Positions 57,635 through 64,000 of a stretch of DNA of 64,000 bases are shown piece by piece. The notes beneath the pieces are model-generated. The model saw nothing but the letters and a program-made list of their open reading frames with translations, did not search any database and was not told the origin of the DNA. The DNA is from Hemicordylus capensis (lineage: Eukaryota; Chordata; Lepidosauria; Squamata; Cordylidae), in contig NC_069658.1 in NCBI RefSeq assembly GCF_027244095.1, forward strand, positions 423,424,687 to 423,488,686, read 5' to 3'. The position numbers were made by a program, and so were the translations under genes. Each line of letters begins with the position of its first letter. Positions within the stretch are counted from its first letter, which is position 1.

Positions 57635-59615
57635 GAGACAGGGCTTCCAAATCAGACTACTCGGTGGATTTAGCCCTGTTCTCTCCCCTTTGAATAAGCT
57701 GCTGTTTATGCAGCCCTTCTCCAAATCTGGTCTCATCATCTGTTTTGGCTCTGGGTAGTTCAGCCATCCCTGGAGATTATCATTGTTATCTCATGTGCAA
57801 CCCAATCAGAAAAAGGTCCTAACTAGTCAGCGAGGCTTAGTCCCAAGCAAGTGTTCATAGGATTGCAGCTTTAAGTTCTTGACCTTGTCCATGTTTCAGC
57901 TGCAGCAGTAATTACAGATGGGGTTTGAGAGCAGTATGTCTCTGGAGCAGTTTAGAAAGTGCCCTTTTCAACCCAACAGACAATCCCTTTGTTCCTGTGC
58001 TGTGAGATGGGGAAGCATTGGCTGCTCTAAACAGTCAATTTGGACTAATTCATTATTTGATATAGATAGCGATCTCTCCCTTTATCCATGCAGTCATGTA
58101 TCATAGCCTTACAGTCTATGTTCAAATTAAAACAACTTCTTTTCTTGAAACATTCTCTGGCCATTTGATTTTTCTCTGTCTGCCTACTGTGCAAAATGAC
58201 TGCACTAGGCTGAAATGTGCAGCTAAGGAAAAGCAGGAGCTGAGGCAAGAAAAAAATCGTGTAGCAGGGGTAGGCATATAAGGCAAAGCACACAAAAGGC
58301 AGAGCACGAGTGGGATGAAAAAGAATAGTCAAAAGAGTAGAGCGCTGGCAAAAATAACCCATGAATATTCTTGAGAAATGAACTCAAACTTGCCTGCTTT
58401 GTATCAGAACAGAAGGGGCAGCAAAAAGGAGCTGCTCTTCTAGATAATCACATACCTTCAATATTTGAGAGGAAAATAGGCATGCTTGTACATTAGGTGA
58501 ACATGACATTCATGTGAGGGATTACAGCAGAGAACAAACCAAAAGAGCAGACCAGAATCCCCAAAGATTCTGGTTATGCATGCCTAAATTATTTTAATTG
58601 TGAACCTCCCAGAGACGCAAGTTTTGGGCAGTTTAGAAGTACATACATACATTAAAACAAAAAACAAAAAACCTTCAAAATGTTAACAGAAGTGTACTGG
58701 CGGTTATTAATTGAACTGCCCCAGGTGAATGATGAACACCTCCAAAATTGTGTTTGGGCTTTCTGTGGGTAAATTAGCTCAGAGTGGAGCAGTTCCACGT
58801 CAGAATAATTTTTGTGCAAAGCTTTGGTGGCAGGAAAAGGAACTGAGAGAGAGAGAGATTGAAGTTCAAAAACAAATATGGTTTTATTTTAGGGTAAGGG
58901 GTACAATGGGGTAAGAGAGTCAATTAAAGCAATATTACTAATAAAAATATGTTATGAGATTAACTAGATAACTGCAAATCGGAAATTCAGCTTAGTGGGC
59001 ACTAAAATAGCTTCCAGGCTGGCTGGAGAAAGGAGGCTTGAGAGAAACCGGTTTTTGGATTAGGAAAAGGAGCAGGGATAGGGAGACCCAGAGGGGTGCA
59101 GCGATTAACATACAACCTCATCCTTCCTTTAGTGGTGACTGGACCCTCGTGGCTCTGGCGCAACTGAAGGACCTCTTTCTTCAGGGTTGGAGTGGGAAAC
59201 AGCAGACAGCAGATGGAAACCAAGGGGGTTAGGTGGCTGAGATAGATCCAAAAAGTGTCTGTTCTCGAGTTGCCAACTTCTGGTAGCAGCAATGTTGGCT
59301 GGGCAGACCAGGCCAGTCAGGAAGGCTGATCGGGAGGCTGGAAGGGTGATTGGCACGCAAAGCAGGACGTGGGCGAGTGTAATGGCAGGTGTCAGAACTA
59401 GTGTCCAAATTGTGGGTGACTCCAAGTTGTAAGAACCAAATGACATGCACTGGGATCCAAATGGAGCACACTGGCTCAAGGAATTAGGGGCAATTAAAGC
59501 CCCAAATGTGTCTTGAGGTAACATTCCAGTTGCCCTTCTTTCTTGGATAGGGTAGTTCTGAGGAATCTCAAAAAGTTCTATTGTTTGTGTTTGCTGTGCT
59601 GCACTACAACACAAT
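57635..59615. other. Unassigned intergenic DNA
   Basis: Small marks only: a worn MITE at about 57825-57875 and a LINE-tail remnant at about 58590-58670 ('gtgaacctcccagagacgca', 'gttttgggcagtttagaag'). The minus frame 59129-59911 crosses into the hairpin element and is not supported. Confidence 0.35.
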
Positions 59616-60107
59616 GGACTGGGTCTCACGATCCGTGAGACCCGGTTTGTTGCAGTGAACGGGAAGAGCGGGCTAAACCCGCTCTCCCCGCTCACGAGCA
59701 GGGAGGGAGCCCTGGGCGGCCACCCACACGATTTCCGGCTCCAAGACGGAGCTGGCGGGGGCTGGGGGGAGTGGGGGCCAATTGGCCCCCACAAGCTCCA
59801 GCATGCCCTGCGCGAGCGTGCAGGGCATGCCGGCAAGGTCCCCGGAGCCGGGAGGTGGCTTTTCACCTCCCCGGTGGTCTCCTTGTGAATAGGTACGGCA
59901 CGAAGCTGCACCGCGGCTACTCACGATAATTAAAACCAGGTTTGCGGAGCGCTTGCTCCGCAAACCTGGTTTTGGGGCAGAGGTTCTTGAGTGGGTTACC
60001 CGCTCTAGAACCACCGGGTTCGCAGCTGAGCCCAGTGGTTCTGACGATCGGGAAAAATCCGGCTAGGCTTTCCTAGCCTGATTTTCCCCGATCGTCAGAA
60101 TAGCCTC
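59616..60107. mobile_element. Hairpin-rich GC foldback element, Harbinger-like ends
   Basis: The left end is GGACTGGGTCTCACGATCC and the right end, inverted, GAGGCTATTCTGACGATCGG, flanked by AAT on both sides (59613-59615, 60108-60110). Inside are successive hairpins: 'gtctcacgatccgtgagac', arms 'gcatgccctgc/gcagggcatgc', 'gggggccaattggccccc', arms 'aaaccaggtttgcggagcg/ctccgcaaacctggttt', and arms 'ctgacgatcgggaaaa/ttttccccgatcgtcag'. It stands out as GC-rich in an AT-rich setting. No protein is encoded. Confidence 0.75.
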
Positions 60108-60689
60108 AATGTTTGAATGGGTCAAATGTACCCTGTTATGTAATGGAGTGAATGGATGTACAAACACAGTATCTCTTAGGTTGGAAGAATCTAGTAAACT
60201 AATCAGTGTTTTAATGAGTACACCTCTGAGTTTCTATCATCCACTTAGCTTTCTTTTGATAGGAAGGGAGCTGCATAGCAGAGTCTTATCTGACTTCCCT
60301 GCTGGGGTAATTGGTTTTTAGCCCGTTTGAGGCATCTACAGAGGAGAGGTAGACCAAAGTGAGGGTCAATCTCCGTGCAGAGAGAGACCTTGAACAACAA
60401 GCTAACTTTTGCGAGTTAACTCTGGAGTCTACTTAGGCATCCCAGGCTTTGGCAGCTGCTAAATCCTGGGGTAACCTTTCCACTGCCTGCTAAGTGACTG
60501 GTCCCCATGTGCCAACAAACGGAGAGCTCACAATCCCATGATGCTCCTGAGCATGTTAAAGAACTACACGCCTGTGGTCTCAGACAAAAGCAGAGAGGCT
60601 TCTGGGAGCCCGCAGAAGAACAGTGCTAGCAACAAGGTAAATTGTTTTCATGTGTCCTTTCACCACACTTTTTATTGTCCTTAGGTCTT
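60108..60689. other. Unassigned intergenic DNA
   Basis: Mixed-composition sequence between the hairpin element and the LINE. It shows no recognisable feature. Confidence 0.35.
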
Positions 60690-61345
60690 GAAAGACCAAG
60701 GATATCATCAAACAGCAGGTCCAGGGGTTGGAATTACAGAATGACTTCAATCAAACTTCAAGAACATATCAACCTCTTAGAAAGTCCATGAGATCTTCTC
60801 CAGCAGCTTACTTATTTACACTTACTGTTGCCAAGTTCCAAGTGGCATTTACTAGAGCCCACTTTAATGCCCTTCGTTCGAAACTATTAGAGGGCAGGTA
60901 CTGCAATGTTCCAGTCTTCCAATGGTTATGCCCATGTGATTCTGGTGATATTGAGTCAATAGCCCATGTTCTCTTACAATGTGTATTCTACCTAGATCTT
61001 TGGACCAGGTTAATCAAACCTTTACTAAAAAATTTGCCCAGTCATTTGGTTGGATTTTATATTATATCTCTTTTCTCCGATAAAGATTTTAATGCTACAC
61101 ACCAAATAGCCAAATTCTGTTTTTCAGCCACAAGAGCTCGGCGTGCCTTGGTATCTCCTCCTTGACTGTACTGGTGTTGGAATGTCTTTTGCAAAAACTT
61201 TATAGTTTTTAGTGCTAGCATTCTAGTGTTAGAATTTTAGAATTTAGTTTTTTCTTTCTTTTTGTGATTATATTGTTTTATTATGATTGACTGTACTGTT
61301 ATGTTTATTCTGGTCTAAGAACATAATAAAGGCAATCAATCAATC
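60690..61345 (+). mobile_element. 5'-truncated LINE, same family as in SMARCD1 intron 5
   Basis: Encodes AKFQVAFTRAHFNALRSKLL, LCPCDSGDIESIAHVLLQC (zinc-knuckle type), FYLDLW and PSHLVGFYIISLFSDKDFNA, parallel to the copy at 48169-48822. The end reads 'gtctaagaacataataaagg' and an (AATC)n tail. The frame is open for about 145 codons from 60728. Confidence 0.78.
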
Positions 61346-61576
61346 ACTAATCCAGAAAGCTCATGCCAACATTTGGATGCCTACCTCCTATTGGTATCAA
61401 TTGTGCTTTAACATTCTGTCTCCCTGAGGAGCTTTGGGAACAGTAGTTCTGTGCAGGAAAGCGAGGGATCTTTCACTGAGAATTTACAGCACTGTTGCCA
61501 AGCTTCTACAAGTGCTTGCATTCTTGGTGGGAAGCTGTGGTAGAGGTCTAATATGCTTTTAGTGTAGATAGGCTTT

Positions 61577-61983
61577 GAGACTGTTCTCTGTGTGAGAACC
61601 GCTGGGATTGGACCCGATGCCAGTGGGCCAGCACCGCCTAGCCCAGCATTTTAGCCCAGCTGTTACCCAAGGTTAAGGGAGTGAGCACTCCCTTAACCTG
61701 AGCTTCCTGCTTATGTGTGAGCTCTGGCTGCTTCCAGCCTGGCTGCACACAGAGACAGGTGCCTAGAGTGCTTGTCTCCTGGGGGAATCCCCCCATGCAC
61801 TGTGCTCAGGGTGTGGTGCATTGTGGGATATCTGGAGGCTGGGATGCATCATCCTGGCACTCTGACCATGTATCGTGTGGGATTGTGGATAGCACTCCCA
61901 CCAACATTTTGCCAGTCGTCTGGGGGGGAAGGTGAGTGAAGTGAAGCCTTCCCCCCTGCCCCACCAGTCATGTGAATGACCTC
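61577..61983. mobile_element. 407-bp Harbinger-like foldback MITE
   Basis: Termini GAGACTGTTCTCTGTGTGAG and complementary 'catgtgaatgacctc', flanked by TTT on both sides (61574-61576, 61984-61986). The internal hairpin 'ttaagggagtgagcactcccttaa' is perfect apart from its loop. It is the best preserved of this type. Confidence 0.72.
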
Positions 61984-62109
61984 TTTGTGTCTCTGCTATA
62001 TGGTTGCCATTCAATAACCCTTTTTGTAAAACCATTTCCCCTGATCTTTGTTTTACCTCTTTTTCCAGTAGGCTTATGAGATCACCCGGCATTCTGTGTG
62101 TGTCTGCTC

Positions 62110-63055
62110 GTGTGTCCTCCCGCCCATTAACTTTGGAACACCTGGACCAATATGAACCAAATTGGGTACAGTTGTAGGGACACATAGGGACACTTCAATG
62201 GCAAAGTTCGTGATGATGTTATCCACCCCGATCCAAGATGGCGGACATGTAAACATTTGAGATGCAAGTGGGCTAACTTGTGAACTACCTAACAATTTGA
62301 ACCAAATTTGCTACAGCTGTTGGGATACGTAGGGACACCTTACTGGCGTAGTTTGTGATAATGTCATCTAGCCCAATCCAAAATGGCAGACACGTGAACG
62401 TTTGAGGCACAAGTGGGCTAACTTATGGACTGTCTAACCCATTTGAATCAAATTAGGAACCGTTGTAGTGAGAGACACACAGGGGCACCTCAGTGGTGTA
62501 GTTTATGATGATGTCATCCATCCTGATTCAAGATGGTGGAACCATAAACTTTTGAGGCGCAAGTGAGCTAACTTGTGAACCACTTAACCAATCTGTACCA
62601 AAGTTGCTACAGCTGTAGGGACACATAGGGACATCTCAACATTGAAGATTGTGATGGTGTCATCCACCCCAGTTCAAGATGGTGTAAACTTTTGAGGCTC
62701 AAGTACACTAACTTGTGGGCAGTCTAACCACTTTGAAGCAAATCTGCTACAGCTGAATTGACACATTGGGATGCCCCAATGGAGTAGTTTGTGATGATGT
62801 CACCACCTTGATCCAAGATGGCGGATGCATAAACTTTTGAGGCACAAGTGCACTAACTTGAGGACTGTCTAACTGATTTGAACCAAATTTGGAACAGCTG
62901 TTGTGAATGGCACACAGGGACACCTCAGTGGTGCTGTTTGTAATGATGACATCCACCCCAATCCAAGATGATGGACACATGAACATTTGAGGCAAAAGAT
63001 ATCTAACTCGTGGACCTCGATTTGCACCAAATTTAGTCCAGATGTAGAGACAATG
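62110..63055 (+). repeat. Tandem array, monomer about 146 bp, six to seven copies
   Basis: The block 'atccaagatggcgg' (with variants) recurs near 62226, 62371, 62518, 62662, 62803 and 62955, with spacing 141-152 bp. Each monomer has 'gaaccaaattt', 'ctacagctgt', 'gggacac', 'gtttgtgatgatgtcatcca' and 'aacttttgaggcacaagtg' in fixed order. Monomers differ by about 15-25 percent by eye. Confidence 0.88.
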
Positions 63056-63870
63056 AAAGGAAAGTAGGCTGATTAGTTCTTACTAGAACGACTTGTTCTT
63101 GTTATGAAGTGCTTCGCTCCTCAAATTTCAACACGGACAATTGGTAAAATGTTGAGACCCAAGTCCCAGGATTGGACCTTGTGCCAGCCACCAGCTGAAC
63201 ACACAAAGAGACTGAGAACATATATACTGTCTGTCTGGATGTAGCCTTGATCAGTTGTGGCTATTGGGTTGTACACAGCCTTAGATCCTTCAGCTTGCTG
63301 GACACTACCAAAGACCTTGTCTGAAATGTGGTTAACAGGAAACTTAGCAGAAGGAGCTTGTATACATGCTATGTAAATCAGGTTTTGTATGACCAACAAT
63401 ATTCCTATACTGTGCACATACACACATACATACTGTGCACATACATATGTATGTTCAAGTGCTTGGTTAACACAGCTGTGATGTGTTCAAGGCACCGTCT
63501 CTAGAAAGCCCGCTCCCCATGAGGAGATTGGGACATTTGCTGATTTTGCTTTCACAGCTTCAACCTTGGGAAATAGCAATTAAATCCCATGTGAGCTATA
63601 TTTCTGCTCTCCAATTCATTCCAAATGTACATATTATAGGAAACATGGAAACTCTGCTTTGATTGGCTAGATCTGGCATTATAGCGGTGCAATCTGAAAC
63701 TGATGAGACCAAGCTGATTGGGTTCAGACATAAGCTTTGCAGAGTTTTCTCTGTCCAGGGTGTGCTTGTTTCTCCCCAACTTCTTTTTTGTGTGATGGGG
63801 TGAACCACATGCAATATGGTACTTTTACTGTAAGAATACACAAGAAGTGTTATGAGCTGCTCAGATAACT
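63056..63870. other. Unassigned intergenic DNA
   Basis: No exon or named element. Frames on the minus strand are short and unrelated to known families. Confidence 0.35.
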
Positions 63871-63885
63871 ATTATGATGATGATG

Positions 63886-64000
63886 ATGTCTTGTTTACAC
63901 AGTCAGGCAGGTGTTATTGACTGGTTTGTTTTATCCAGACATCGAGTCCTTCCCAAGGACCTGGGATGGCTGAATTTTGTTATCAATATTGTTCTTCTTG
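63886..64000 (-). mobile_element. R4-type LINE 3' end, cut by the window edge
   Basis: From 'caggtgttattgactggttt' to 'ctgggatggctgaattttgt' it matches the 3' end of the R4-type element at 31855-31935 almost base for base, in the same orientation. The coding part would lie beyond 64000. Confidence 0.75.

Noticed and set aside
57164-57673. 169-codon plus frame
   Set aside because: It is built from an antisense SINE head and a MITE.
59129-59911. 260-codon minus frame
   Set aside because: It spans unassigned DNA and half of the hairpin element. There are no motifs and composition explains the openness.
57635-60689. Possible old LTR element around the hairpin unit
   Set aside because: I see no matching long terminal repeats, primer-binding site or gag/pol wording. 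No retrovirus-like element could be supported anywhere in the window.
62110-63055. Regularly spaced repeats as a possible CRISPR array
   Set aside because: Monomers are about 146 bp and repeat over their whole length without unique spacers. The setting is a vertebrate chromosome.
55141-64000. Search for ASIC1 exons, expected upstream of SMARCD1
   Set aside because: No channel-like peptide was found on either strand. The gene probably lies beyond the window.

Overview
The window is vertebrate nuclear DNA, most likely from a squamate reptile (lizard or snake). The intron-split genes show vertebrate housekeeping genes. The repeat content points to squamates: SINEs with a 5S-rRNA-like head, tRNA-headed SINEs with a Bov-B-type tail (Sauria-SINE type), R4-clade LINE ends, L2/CR1-like LINE tails and many short inverted-repeat DNA transposons. 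The species cannot be named from the sequence.

Three protein genes are recognised, all on the minus strand: SMARCD1 (13 coding exons, 54966 down to 42436), GPD1 (8 coding exons, 30432 down to 14442) and COX14 (one coding exon, 1551 to 1372). They lie head to tail in the same order as in human 12q13.12. Every GPD1 and SMARCD1 exon was joined at GT/AG sites in the correct phase. The joined frames are 1050 nt (349 aa) for GPD1 and 1539 nt (512 aa) for SMARCD1, each open to its stop. COX14 is 59 aa.

Layout from low to high coordinate: COX14 3' flank and coding exon (1-1556); the COX14 upstream intron with degraded repeats (1557-about 4900); a COX14 promoter candidate with an ETS/GABP-type site (about 4840-5110); a second CpG-rich promoter-like block with no assigned transcript (about 6660-7100); unassigned and repeat DNA up to the GPD1 3' end; GPD1 with a GC-rich intron 1 and promoter (28800-30700); a 10-kb intergenic stretch with an R4 LINE end, SINEs and a foldback element; the SMARCD1 3' UTR, gene and CpG promoter (40940-55140); and a repeat-rich upstream stretch with Harbinger-like foldback elements, a LINE 3' part, an approximately 146-bp tandem array and a second R4 end cut by the window edge.

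The three genes do not form a pathway. GPD1 is a cytosolic glycerol-3-phosphate dehydrogenase, COX14 an inner-membrane factor for cytochrome c oxidase assembly, and SMARCD1 (BAF60a) a SWI/SNF subunit. BAF60a is known in mammals as a metabolic co-regulator, but nothing in this sequence shows co-regulation.

I found no previously undescribed cellular system. The most informative unusual signals are transposons nested in other repeats with readable target-site duplications, a 492-bp GC-rich element made of successive perfect hairpins, a mosaic 5S/tRNA SINE, an inverted repeat pair inside a GPD1 intron, and the tandem array.
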